DNA from: Limnovirga soli
Lineage (GTDB): Bacteria > Bacteroidota > Bacteroidia > Chitinophagales > Chitinophagaceae
Assembly: GCF_013106755.1 (NCBI RefSeq)
Contig: NZ_WHPF01000001.1
Location: 62,001-126,000, forward strand
Length of the DNA: 64,000 nucleotides
Direction of reading: 5' to 3'
The notes under the pieces are model-generated. The model saw only the letters and a program-made list of their open reading frames with translations, was not told where the DNA came from and searched no databases. Positions within the stretch are counted from its first letter, which is position 1; every line of letters begins with the position of its first letter. The position numbers and the translations under genes were made by a program. This document shows positions 7,667-17,020 of the stretch, piece after piece.

Positions 7667-7936
7667 TCATCTGAATGTCCAAGCTACAATTCCATAAAGA
7701 ATAAATATTTCAAGGTTACTTATTATTATATATATAATAGATAATGCATTCAATCTTTTCAATATGAATAAGTTTATGCCTAAATGAAAAATAATAAACC
7801 CTAGAAATAATGTCCAAGCAGATGGCTCCTGACCACTTGCGGCATAACCCGCAAGAAAAGCGCTTAATATACTTAAAGGTTCAAGAATTGCAAATAGCCC
7901 AATATTAATCAAGATTATCTTTAAAATTTTACTCAT
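7667..7936 (-). CDS. Small membrane protein, putative immunity protein for the Rhs toxin
   Basis: This 89-residue protein is almost entirely hydrophobic, with about three membrane segments (residues 4-30, 40-57 and 63-85). Its ATG overlaps the stop of the 1562-residue Rhs gene by four bases. In polymorphic-toxin loci the gene directly after the variable toxin tip normally encodes the cognate immunity protein. A membrane-located immunity protein would fit a toxin acting on lipids, as the tip's lipase-like motif suggests. The family is not recognised, so the role rests on position and coupling. Confidence 0.6.
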   Translation of the reverse strand: MSKILKIILINIGLFAILEPLSILSAFLAGYAASGQEPSAWTLFLGFIIFHLGINLFILKRLNALSIIYIIISNLEIFILYGIVAWTFR

Positions 7937-10900
7937 TGTTCAACGGTTACTGTTATACCATACTGCTGTTGCATGGTGTTAATAAAGTTTGTAAGTATCT
8001 TTTTTGTGTCCTTTTTATTTATACTACTTGCAAAAGCTTGTGAAAATGCAGTTATATCTTTCACAAAAGAGTCAATTAAGTGGCGACCAACTGGTCCACC
8101 TGCTGTTTCATCACTAGACATATTTGCATTAGTTCCTTGTTGATCGGTATCTGAAAATTTATCTCCGCTATGATGGTGCGATACGGCTAAGCCTACTCCT
8201 AAAGGTTCTTTTGTACCATCTCTGCCAGCTTCATTTGGTGCAGCGTTATAAACTAAATCAATTTCATTGTCAGCGTCAGCAAATTGGTCGGCATTCTGTT
8301 TAATCATCTCTAATAACGCATCTACGTATCCAGCTCCGAATGCTGCTCCACGACTATGTGTGTAAATCTCTATCTTCTCAATTATCTTATTAGTTTCAGG
8401 GTCTCTATGAAGTCTTGAAAGAATGTATTGAAAATCTTGTTTGCCAATAATGTAACCAGCTTGATTTCTGCTTGAAGCGCTATGACCTGTAATCCAGCTA
8501 CCGTAATGGATAACGTCTTCGCTTGCGCCGTAAGTCTTACTATATGGGCCGGCTTCATAATAATATCGATCACCGTCAACAAACATTTGATTAGACCCAT
8601 ACGGAATTCCTGAATGTGAAACAGCATCTAAAATAGCTTGTGACCAATATGGATGACTTAGGCTCTGTTCATAATTTATTGGATTTGTTCCTCCTGATGC
8701 TCTACCATTTATAAAAATTGCCAGTTCCCCATCAGGATCGGTATAGGTTATTGGATTATTATAACAATAAACATAAGGAGATGAAATTTCTAATAAATCA
8801 GCTTTAGGATCTAATACACACCATCTTCCCAATTGAGGGTCTTGCATGCGTTTACCAAAATCGTAAAGTTCTAAGCCACCATTGTCTGTAAACTCTTTGT
8901 TCTGAAATTCTTTTCCATTGTATAATTTTTTATTAGATGCATTTCCAAAATTTAAAGAAGAAGAAGTGATACCACTCATGGTGAGTCCGAAGGGATAATA
9001 ATGTGTTTCCTCTAACAGAGGGCCCGCATTATATTGAATATTAATATCATCAAAATATACATTCCCCTTACTCTCGTTACTTACATAGACATAAAGATAC
9101 CCGTTTTTTGTAATTTCAATATCATTTCCATTGTTTAATTGTAATAATTGCTTTTGAGTAGCCCCTACGATTTGAGGGACCGATCTAAACCCACTTGCAA
9201 CTGCTTTAAATGTTTTTTCATCCAACAATACCCAGTTTAAATATGCTTTAGGGCTACCAGATTGTGGAATTTGAGTATTTAATAAATCCTGAACACCAGG
9301 CTGGACAATATTAGAATTTACATTACTTGCTATTGTACCTTTTCCCAAAGCTGATACATTTGATGATAACTGATTAGCAATATTTATAGCTATATTTTGC
9401 AGCGTATTGTCAACTGTATTATCCATACCTGTTGGCAAGTACCATGCTTGAGTATTTGCAGTAAACTTATCACCTGTCATCACCTTTAAAATAATCCCTG
9501 GGCCCACTCGATTTTCTGCCAATGTTCCGTTTACTTTCGAAACATTAAGATTGTTTACATCAGCATCAAATCCAGAAGGCTTACCTGAATAGGTGGAATT
9601 AATCTTATCACCAAAGAGACTAACTTCAAACGTTCTATTGGCATCCTCCATTCCGGCGTGATAGAGAGTTGATTTTTGTTCATCAGTTAAAACCATTCGG
9701 ATATTTCCTAAATGGTCTTTAATGAAATAATCAAAATTATGTTGCAATACATTTTCACTATTTATAGCTCCTTCTCTAATTCTTCCCTCTTCAAAATTTA
9801 AAAATTGAAGTTTTGTTTCTCCATTGGTTTGATTGGCTCCTTGCAATATATCTACCTTTTCGAAAACAGAAAATCCACTATAATTTGTAATAACCGTTCT
9901 TGTTGTTTGACTATTATATAATTTAGGATTTTCAATAACTTTCTTAGCAAGTTTGTTGCCGGCTGCATCATAAATATAAGTAACTACACCCTTTACAAAA
10001 TTTCCGTTGCTATTATCATCTGTTGCTATATTTAATTTAGAAGGCAGATTTAAATAATTATATTCAATAGCGCCAGTGGTCTTATCAATTCCGGTTAAAC
10101 CATCTAACCGCTTATTTTTATCACTAAGCATATTACCATTTAAATCATACCCATAATCATCTCCGATATTTCCATTTACAAAGTCACCCAATTTTCTATC
10201 AACTTGGGTATCATCAACACTTTTCAATTTATTACTATTATCAAAATATGCATAACTAAGTTCATCAATATAACTATTCGTAATCCCTGTGGTATTTAAG
10301 TAAATACCTTTTTGTTTCATTTCCAATATATTCCCGTTAGGATCATATGCACTATAATAATTTATCCCATCGCCCATTAAAACTGTGAAATCGATAGTGG
10401 CATCATTATTCCAGGTCCCATTTGTTAATTGTTTAAAATCAGCATATAATAGCCGATTTGCATTATCATAGCCATAGCCAAAAGACCTTTTTTCATCATC
10501 CCCATTACTACGCCATGTAATTCCGCTGATGTTTCCATTGTATTGATTTTTTTCAAAACCCCATTCATAGCTTAAAATCATTCCAAACCATCGGTTGTCT
10601 GCCGTACTTGAAGCCTTTGCATAATTCTTATTAATGCTTTTTAGCCAGCCACGAATATTGTATTCATAATCAAGTGTTTCAATTGGTGTTATGGTATAAA
10701 CCCCAGTTTCATCCCTTTTTTGACCTAAATTTTTAGTTAATAATTGTCCTAATGCATCAAATGAATTCCTAACAATCGTCACTGACTGGCTTGGAGTGGT
10801 ATTTGCCAATGCATTAAAAATTCTTTTACGGATTTTTATGGGTTTACCCATATGATTGTATTCAAAATCGGTTGCGATACCCTTTTCCTTGGCGGTTTCG

Positions 10901-12621
10901 CTTACAGGTTTAAACCTATTGGCATCATAAGAACTTAAAATCTTGCCAGAAAAATCGTATAGTATAGTAATGATGTCGTTACCAGCATTATAACTATCCA
11001 CTGTTTGATTAGCATAATTTTTACTTATTTTTTGTATAAGCCTACCCTTGTCATTATAAAAATTATGTGTAGGTAACCATACATTATTAGCCAAATTGTT
11101 TAAATCAGATAATACACGTACCCTAGTTCTTGTAACTTGTCCAAGAGTTAAACTTGACGGTGCAGATGGATTTAGTTCGATGCCAAGTGCATTTTGATTT
11201 ATGGGTAATAATAAATTATTAAAGAAGTTAGAATAAGTTTCAGCGAAAGCTACATTGTTTGCATCTGTATAATCATCATAATCGGTTTTTGAAAGTGCTA
11301 CAAAACCTTCCCCACCATTACTAAAACCAGGAAGTGGATTTGTATTTATACTAATATCTTCATAAATTGTTGTACTGGCATAATCAAGGGAATTTAATAA
11401 ATCGTTCAATGCAGAATATGAAATAGATTTTGTCATAATGCCAGACATTACTGGTCGGTTAAGGATATCATAAAAGGAAACCATCCACTGCATTGGAGTT
11501 TTACTTCTCATCAAGCCATCCTGAGTATAAACAAGCCTGTCTCTTTTATCATAAACCATGTAAACCCAAGCTGACCCTGGAACTTTTTTCGCTATCATTC
11601 TTTGCTTATTATCATACTCATATCTAAAACATAATTCATTCACCATCGCCTGAGAAAGGATCCATGAATTTGCATTAGACATATTGGACACTGCCTTTGG
11701 TGGTATTACAAACCTTAATAATCCTAATTCATCATAAACATAATATGTATTCAACCAATCTGAATATGGGTCATTAGTGCTATTCTCAACCTGAACCTTC
11801 TTTAAAATTACTTTCCCCTCAAAATCTTTATATTCTACGACAGAATGTCCATTTTCATCAGTAGTTTGAACTTTTATAAGTTTTCCATTTGAATAACCAA
11901 TACTAGTAGTAGGTATATTTTTACCATCATCTGTTGCAGAAAAGGTAAATGCATCATTAGTAATATTCCATACCCGTACCTGATCTGTACTAAGTTTATT
12001 GGTAAAATAGCTTATTGATTGACCTGTATTATACCCATTTATACCTTCAGTACCTGCCCATACATTCCCAGGTGAATAAGTTTTCAGAACTCTGTTCAAA
12101 GGAGAAGCTTCATAGACCGTATGACCATAAAAAAAGGTTTCTCCCGGATACAGGGTTGCACAAAAAGATTGCTGTTGCGAGTAGGCATTTAATTTTAAAC
12201 TCCCATTAGCCTCACTTGATTCAAAGGGTAAATAATTGTATTGAACTTTTCCAAACTCATCATAATAAACGGGATTAACCAGATCCTTTTTATTTCCACT
12301 TTGTTGCCAGCCTACCTTTTGCATTGGCCTACCAAGTCCATCCAAATATTGGGTACTTTTCCTAACTTCCTCAGTTGTTCGCCCATAACTTCTTACCTCC
12401 GCCTCCTGATCTGTTAACGAGAGATTAGGAGTTGTATTAAATGCTATTTGGGGTTCCCAAACAGTAATACTATTAACTATATTGTAAACCTCAGTTTGAG
12501 CTACTGGTATTTTAGGAGAATTCGGTACAGCATTTTGTGCTGTAGGTTTATTAGTTTGAGCTGGACAATATGTATTTTGAAAAATAAAAAATAGTCCAAA
12601 AACAATTGAAATTAATTTCAT
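7933..12621 (-). CDS. Rhs/YD-repeat polymorphic toxin with lipase-like C-terminal tip
   Basis: The 1562-residue protein starts with a signal peptide (MKLISIVFGLFFIFQNTYC). It is followed by a Bacteroidota-type Rhs N-terminal region (QYLDGLGRPMQKVGW, a DUF6443-like start) and many YD repeats such as VYDKRDRLVYTQDG. The Rhs-associated core ends at RWCVLDPKADLLEISSPYVY...NNPITYTDPDGE near residue 1295. The last 265 residues differ in character and contain IYTHSRGAAFGAGYVDALLE near residue 1422, a nucleophile-elbow-like xHSRGx motif of alpha/beta-hydrolase lipases. The tip is therefore a putative lipase toxin. It is read after an Rhs relative and a GPx-like gene and before a small membrane gene that is probably its immunity protein. 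Confidence 0.82.
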   Translation of the reverse strand: MKLISIVFGLFFIFQNTYCPAQTNKPTAQNAVPNSPKIPVAQTEVYNIVNSITVWEPQIAFNTTPNLSLTDQEAEVRSYGRTTEEVRKSTQYLDGLGRPMQKVGWQQSGNKKDLVNPVYYDEFGKVQYNYLPFESSEANGSLKLNAYSQQQSFCATLYPGETFFYGHTVYEASPLNRVLKTYSPGNVWAGTEGINGYNTGQSISYFTNKLSTDQVRVWNITNDAFTFSATDDGKNIPTTSIGYSNGKLIKVQTTDENGHSVVEYKDFEGKVILKKVQVENSTNDPYSDWLNTYYVYDELGLLRFVIPPKAVSNMSNANSWILSQAMVNELCFRYEYDNKQRMIAKKVPGSAWVYMVYDKRDRLVYTQDGLMRSKTPMQWMVSFYDILNRPVMSGIMTKSISYSALNDLLNSLDYASTTIYEDISINTNPLPGFSNGGEGFVALSKTDYDDYTDANNVAFAETYSNFFNNLLLPINQNALGIELNPSAPSSLTLGQVTRTRVRVLSDLNNLANNVWLPTHNFYNDKGRLIQKISKNYANQTVDSYNAGNDIITILYDFSGKILSSYDANRFKPVSETAKEKGIATDFEYNHMGKPIKIRKRIFNALANTTPSQSVTIVRNSFDALGQLLTKNLGQKRDETGVYTITPIETLDYEYNIRGWLKSINKNYAKASSTADNRWFGMILSYEWGFEKNQYNGNISGITWRSNGDDEKRSFGYGYDNANRLLYADFKQLTNGTWNNDATIDFTVLMGDGINYYSAYDPNGNILEMKQKGIYLNTTGITNSYIDELSYAYFDNSNKLKSVDDTQVDRKLGDFVNGNIGDDYGYDLNGNMLSDKNKRLDGLTGIDKTTGAIEYNYLNLPSKLNIATDDNSNGNFVKGVVTYIYDAAGNKLAKKVIENPKLYNSQTTRTVITNYSGFSVFEKVDILQGANQTNGETKLQFLNFEEGRIREGAINSENVLQHNFDYFIKDHLGNIRMVLTDEQKSTLYHAGMEDANRTFEVSLFGDKINSTYSGKPSGFDADVNNLNVSKVNGTLAENRVGPGIILKVMTGDKFTANTQAWYLPTGMDNTVDNTLQNIAINIANQLSSNVSALGKGTIASNVNSNIVQPGVQDLLNTQIPQSGSPKAYLNWVLLDEKTFKAVASGFRSVPQIVGATQKQLLQLNNGNDIEITKNGYLYVYVSNESKGNVYFDDINIQYNAGPLLEETHYYPFGLTMSGITSSSLNFGNASNKKLYNGKEFQNKEFTDNGGLELYDFGKRMQDPQLGRWCVLDPKADLLEISSPYVYCYNNPITYTDPDGELAIFINGRASGGTNPINYEQSLSHPYWSQAILDAVSHSGIPYGSNQMFVDGDRYYYEAGPYSKTYGASEDVIHYGSWITGHSASSRNQAGYIIGKQDFQYILSRLHRDPETNKIIEKIEIYTHSRGAAFGAGYVDALLEMIKQNADQFADADNEIDLVYNAAPNEAGRDGTKEPLGVGLAVSHHHSGDKFSDTDQQGTNANMSSDETAGGPVGRHLIDSFVKDITAFSQAFASSINKKDTKKILTNFINTMQQQYGITVTVEQ

Positions 12622-12646
12622 AAAAATAATTCGTATTGTTAAAAAT

Positions 12647-13186
12647 TTATATACCCTTTATCGCATCCTGTATTTCATTACTTAATGGTTCAACGGATGC
12701 AGAAAAAATACCAATAAGATTGCCGTTTTCATCGATAAGGAATTTTTGAAAATCCTCAACAATCGGGTTGTTCAAAACACCATTTAAAGTTTTTTGGGAT
12801 AGCCATTGAAAAAGAGGATGAATTTCATTTCCAGCAATTTGGACTTTCCCTGAAATTAAATACGTGGCATTATAATTTTCTGAAACAAATGCGACAATTG
12901 CGCTATCTGTAAGCTGTTCATTGCCAAAACTATTACTTGGAGCAGCGATAACTATTAAACTATCTGCATATTGTTGTTGCAATTGTTCTAACGCACTAAG
13001 CTGACTTACATGATCACTTCCTGTAGCAATGGAAACAATTAACACCTTTTTCCCTGTGCAACTGCTTAAATGAATTTCACTTGAATCTGAGGCCCCGGGA
13101 AGTGAATAATCATATGCGCTATTCAAGTTAACCAAGCTATGTACAGAGATGTAGGTAAGAATAAGTCCTACTATAAAATGTTTCAT
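12647..13186 (-). CDS. Glutathione-peroxidase-like protein lacking the catalytic cysteine
   Basis: This 179-residue protein has an N-terminal membrane or signal segment followed by a thioredoxin-fold pattern of the glutathione peroxidase family. VLIVSIATGSDHVSQLSALEQL corresponds to the active-site strand, APSNSFGNEQ to the FPCNQFGGQE motif, and QKFLIDENGNLIGIFSA to the WNFEKFLID segment. At the place of the catalytic Cys/Sec the protein has Ser57 (ATGS). The Trp-Asn pair of the catalytic tetrad is also replaced (VEDFQ). It is therefore probably not a peroxidase. It lies between two Rhs genes with short gaps and so may be a secretion or folding accessory; this is inference. Confidence 0.65.
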   Translation of the reverse strand: MKHFIVGLILTYISVHSLVNLNSAYDYSLPGASDSSEIHLSSCTGKKVLIVSIATGSDHVSQLSALEQLQQQYADSLIVIAAPSNSFGNEQLTDSAIVAFVSENYNATYLISGKVQIAGNEIHPLFQWLSQKTLNGVLNNPIVEDFQKFLIDENGNLIGIFSASVEPLSNEIQDAIKGI

Positions 13187-13196
13187 AATAAATTAT

Positions 13197-16100
13197 TTAA
13201 TATGGATCAATATCACAAGGCACTGAGTTTACTTCGGTGAATGGCCCTTCATTAGGGACTGTACCACCCCATACATAGTAATATGTACATTTCCATGTGC
13301 CATTTGGTTTTTTTACAGTACTGGTATTAACCCTTTTCCCTGCAATACAAAAACCATTTATGCACTTTTTGGAGGGGCCAATACAATTTGCAGTATTACA
13401 TGCAGCTGGCGGGGAGCTTTGATTATTATAGTAACTATAATCAATTAATTTGATGATATTCTTTTCATTATCAAGAATACTTCTAAGCCTTGAGTAATTG
13501 TCATAATTATAATAAGTTACCTTATTATTTATATCGCAAATTCCTTTTACACCAGTTAATAATTCATAGTTATATGTGGTCATAAATGCATCTGAAGGGT
13601 ATACCCTTACTTCATCTATAGCTGAACCTTCTGAAAGCACCATATTATTCTGAAAGGATTTCGAAATTGATACCCAAGTATTCCCTGTACTCAAATAATG
13701 GTAATCTATTTTATATTGCCTATTATTGGGAATTTGATAAGGTACTGTATAATCTCCCGCATAATATTTTTTTCCTAGAAATGGGCTACTAGTTGCAATA
13801 TTGGCACCTGAACTTTCTTCAAAGTTTTCATAATAAAACTCCTTTAATCCGGTTATAACCATGGGGGTAACCTGGTATGAATAATCAAACGGAACCTGAG
13901 CCGATGAAGTGTTATTGGTAACACTTATAGTAAGTGTATAATCTCCTGCACTCATATTGTTAAACGTAATAGTATTTGATGTAGGACTGCAAACCGTATA
14001 GTTTGATGCCATACATAAATTGCCAACTTGTGATTGAGTTCCATTGGTATTAGTTAAGGTATAACCAATGCTACAAGATGCCCCAGCTTGTTGATTTGAT
14101 CCTAACCATGCACCATTAGGAATCTTCAAGGTAATTGGCCCTATAGCCTGGGTGGTAAATGTTATAGTAATATTATAAGGAATAGTGTGGTTTGGGTCAA
14201 AAAAAATTTCGTTAACGCTTTCGGTAGAGGGGAATGAGGTTATTTGATCATTTTTTGCATTAGTCACCTCTGCAATAGGCAGCTGCCTATCATATCCATA
14301 CATATAACTTTTACGTAGATCATTTTCTTTTCCAACACTTAATAAATTACCCTTATGATCATATGCAAAATTAGTCAACCTTAATTCATATGCTAAACCA
14401 CGTTGACTGGTATAAATTTTTTCTGGAGCAAGAATTTTATTCCCCCAATCCTTATAAGTCGTTTTTACCCCTTTTGTAAAAATTGAATTAATATATTCCT
14501 TTTGTTCAATCGGATAATTCAACATATTTAGGGCTGTCATTTGTTGGCTAACTGCATCTGAGTTTTGAAAAGGGTAAAAAATTTCAGAGGAAATAGTTTC
14601 ACCTTTACTATTTATTGTTGATTTACCACTTGGCAATTGATACAAGGGATTATAGGTATAGTTAGTGGTTGAGGATATGGGATCGTTATCAGTGTATGTT
14701 ATATCTGTTGAAGAAGATAGGTTTTTAAAGCCTGTTGGAATTTGGTAATCATTAAACGTATGTATTCTGTCGGTAACCGAATTTGGAAAAACTATAATTT
14801 CTTCCCCAAATTTTTCTGCATAATAATGGGTATTCATATCCCTTCCTTTTTGAGGATATACAGATACCACCTGCACATGTAGACCATTTATATACCCATT
14901 TATTGTTGAAGAATAAACATTTTGACTTTCCTTTACTTTTTGATAAGAAATAACACCAGCATTGTTAAACATCTTATAATCCTCTTTACTAATTAGAACA
15001 GGATTATCCCAATAATTTTGATTATAAATATGCATCCTCGGAATCCTTAGGGTTTTAAACATTTGCATTTGGGAAGCTGCCCAACCAGAATTATCATATT
15101 TAAAAATAGATTTACCAGAATTACTCATTTCAGTACCCAAATATTCTGTCACTTGAGTATATATTACAGGCCGTTCCGCAATTTCACTTAGCTCGGGTAT
15201 AAAGCCACTATAAAAAGTTCTTTGATGATATGTCCCTCCTCTATTTGGGTCATACGGGCCAGGTCCAAAAGGGTAAGCTCCCAAAAAAGTATAAATGTCC
15301 TCTTTTGCCATAGTATTCATTTCTGGCAAAAGATCAATGGAACCATATCCATTTTCACCAATACCATATTTATATGTTTTATAAAAAACATGTCCGTTGT
15401 TGTCAGATGTCTTGAGTTGATAGAGCCTTAAACCTGGTCCATCAACTGGCGTACCATTTGCTCCGTATAATGTTGCCTTATTATTCTCATAAACAAACTC
15501 TGCAGCCCCACCTGTTGGAAATGTTATCTTTTTTAGGACACAACTTTTTAATGCTTCGAGATTAGGCTCCCTATTCGCGGCAGGATTGCCGACAGTTATA
15601 TTTGAAGTGGCACCACCTGATCCTTTAAATGGAACATTATTATATCTTGGTACAAAGTCGTGTTGGCCTGATGCATTATAATAACCCCACCAATCACAAT
15701 ACCTCACATTTAACTGGTTATTATTATCAGGATTAATAAAGGGATAATATTCAAAGTTGTATGTTTCGACTGTAGCATTGCTCTTATCCTTAAAAAGGAT
15801 CGCATCTAATTTATTTTTAGCAAGGCCTAATTCAGATTGACTATAACAAATAGATCTTGAAAATTGAATTGTTTTCTGAACTTCATTTTCATTGTTTACA
15901 ATTTGTATATTATTAATCGGCTTATCATTTATAGAATTATTTTCTATATTAAAAACTATTTTCCCTTGATTAAAGTCAATTTCAACTAAGCGACTACTAC
16001 TATAATTTTCTGTAGTTGTAGGTTCAGGATACTCCAAATAGTTCACAGGAAATTCTTCATCTTTCATATCCCAACTATCTATTAAAATCCCTTGCTGGCT

Positions 16101-16916
16101 GATTGTACGCCTTTCCTGACTTAATGCTATATATTTAAAAGAAATCGAATCTATATTATTCGCAGCTATAATTTTTGATATCACCCAACTTGAGGTAGCA
16201 CTATTAGAACCGGAGCCATATGTATCCCCTGGTATAAATTTATAGGAAACACCTTTCTCATCCGTAATTTCAATTGAATTGATGCCATTATCATTAAAAT
16301 TTGGAGTTATTTGATATGGTTTAAAAGGAAGTAAAATAGGGGTTTTTATATTATTGACATCTTTGAAAATAAATTTGCCATTTAAACCGTTGCATGAATA
16401 CGAAAAAATATCATATTCACTATCTGACCACTCACCAACAGAAATATCTCCTTCTGAATTAGCATAATGCATAATTTTTTCCAGATATTGTAAATTATCC
16501 AAATTATTTGTACTCAAATCACTTTGATTTTTAAATGGATAAGGGAATTTATACGTACCGATTGTAAAGGTGCCGAAATCAGGAGATCCATAAATTGTTC
16601 TAGTGATCATACCACCAGCATTTAAGCTCCAACCCAAACCGATCGGGCCATCCTGATCGTATACTTTCCTTCCAGATGCATGGTAGCTAATACTAATTGG
16701 CAAACTTAAACTACCACTTTGTATTTCATAAATCGGAATACTAATTTGTGGTAAGCCAGTGGAATAGTCCATGGGATAATCCTGAAATCGAAATAATGAA
16801 GAAGCTTCCGGTGCAGGCTTTATAATACGAGGCAGATCAGTTTGCGCAAAAGTATTATTAATGTAAAAAAAAGTATGACCTAGGAAGAAGAAAAGTGACA
16901 TGAAAATTCGATTCAT
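13197..16916 (-). CDS. Rhs/YD-repeat family secreted protein without a toxin core
   Basis: The protein has about 1239 residues from the ATG at 16916, which begins a clear signal peptide (MNRIFMSLFFFLGHTFFYIN...FAQ). The frame is open to 17012, but that extension is basic and lacks a leader. The mature protein starts with the SpvB/Rhs-like PMDYSTGLPQISIPIYEI and GPIGLGWSLNAGG segments. These are followed by YD-type repeats (SYMYGYDRQLPIAEVTN, YYNYDNYSRLRSILDNE). The C-terminus is Cys-rich (NTANCIGPSKKCINGFCIAG) instead of a PxxxxDPxG core, so no separate toxin tip is visible. It is probably the partner or carrier of the downstream Rhs toxin on the cell surface. Confidence 0.75.
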   Translation of the reverse strand: MNRIFMSLFFFLGHTFFYINNTFAQTDLPRIIKPAPEASSLFRFQDYPMDYSTGLPQISIPIYEIQSGSLSLPISISYHASGRKVYDQDGPIGLGWSLNAGGMITRTIYGSPDFGTFTIGTYKFPYPFKNQSDLSTNNLDNLQYLEKIMHYANSEGDISVGEWSDSEYDIFSYSCNGLNGKFIFKDVNNIKTPILLPFKPYQITPNFNDNGINSIEITDEKGVSYKFIPGDTYGSGSNSATSSWVISKIIAANNIDSISFKYIALSQERRTISQQGILIDSWDMKDEEFPVNYLEYPEPTTTENYSSSRLVEIDFNQGKIVFNIENNSINDKPINNIQIVNNENEVQKTIQFSRSICYSQSELGLAKNKLDAILFKDKSNATVETYNFEYYPFINPDNNNQLNVRYCDWWGYYNASGQHDFVPRYNNVPFKGSGGATSNITVGNPAANREPNLEALKSCVLKKITFPTGGAAEFVYENNKATLYGANGTPVDGPGLRLYQLKTSDNNGHVFYKTYKYGIGENGYGSIDLLPEMNTMAKEDIYTFLGAYPFGPGPYDPNRGGTYHQRTFYSGFIPELSEIAERPVIYTQVTEYLGTEMSNSGKSIFKYDNSGWAASQMQMFKTLRIPRMHIYNQNYWDNPVLISKEDYKMFNNAGVISYQKVKESQNVYSSTINGYINGLHVQVVSVYPQKGRDMNTHYYAEKFGEEIIVFPNSVTDRIHTFNDYQIPTGFKNLSSSTDITYTDNDPISSTTNYTYNPLYQLPSGKSTINSKGETISSEIFYPFQNSDAVSQQMTALNMLNYPIEQKEYINSIFTKGVKTTYKDWGNKILAPEKIYTSQRGLAYELRLTNFAYDHKGNLLSVGKENDLRKSYMYGYDRQLPIAEVTNAKNDQITSFPSTESVNEIFFDPNHTIPYNITITFTTQAIGPITLKIPNGAWLGSNQQAGASCSIGYTLTNTNGTQSQVGNLCMASNYTVCSPTSNTITFNNMSAGDYTLTISVTNNTSSAQVPFDYSYQVTPMVITGLKEFYYENFEESSGANIATSSPFLGKKYYAGDYTVPYQIPNNRQYKIDYHYLSTGNTWVSISKSFQNNMVLSEGSAIDEVRVYPSDAFMTTYNYELLTGVKGICDINNKVTYYNYDNYSRLRSILDNEKNIIKLIDYSYYNNQSSPPAACNTANCIGPSKKCINGFCIAGKRVNTSTVKKPNGTWKCTYYYVWGGTVPNEGPFTEVNSVPCDIDPY

Positions 16917-17020
16917 ACTGCTTTTCAAAAAAAATAATTTGCAAAATCCACGAGAACGAGTTAGCATTTTTTCAATTTTAAATTTTTCCAAATTCAGGTT
17001 CATTAATCCCATATTTCATT

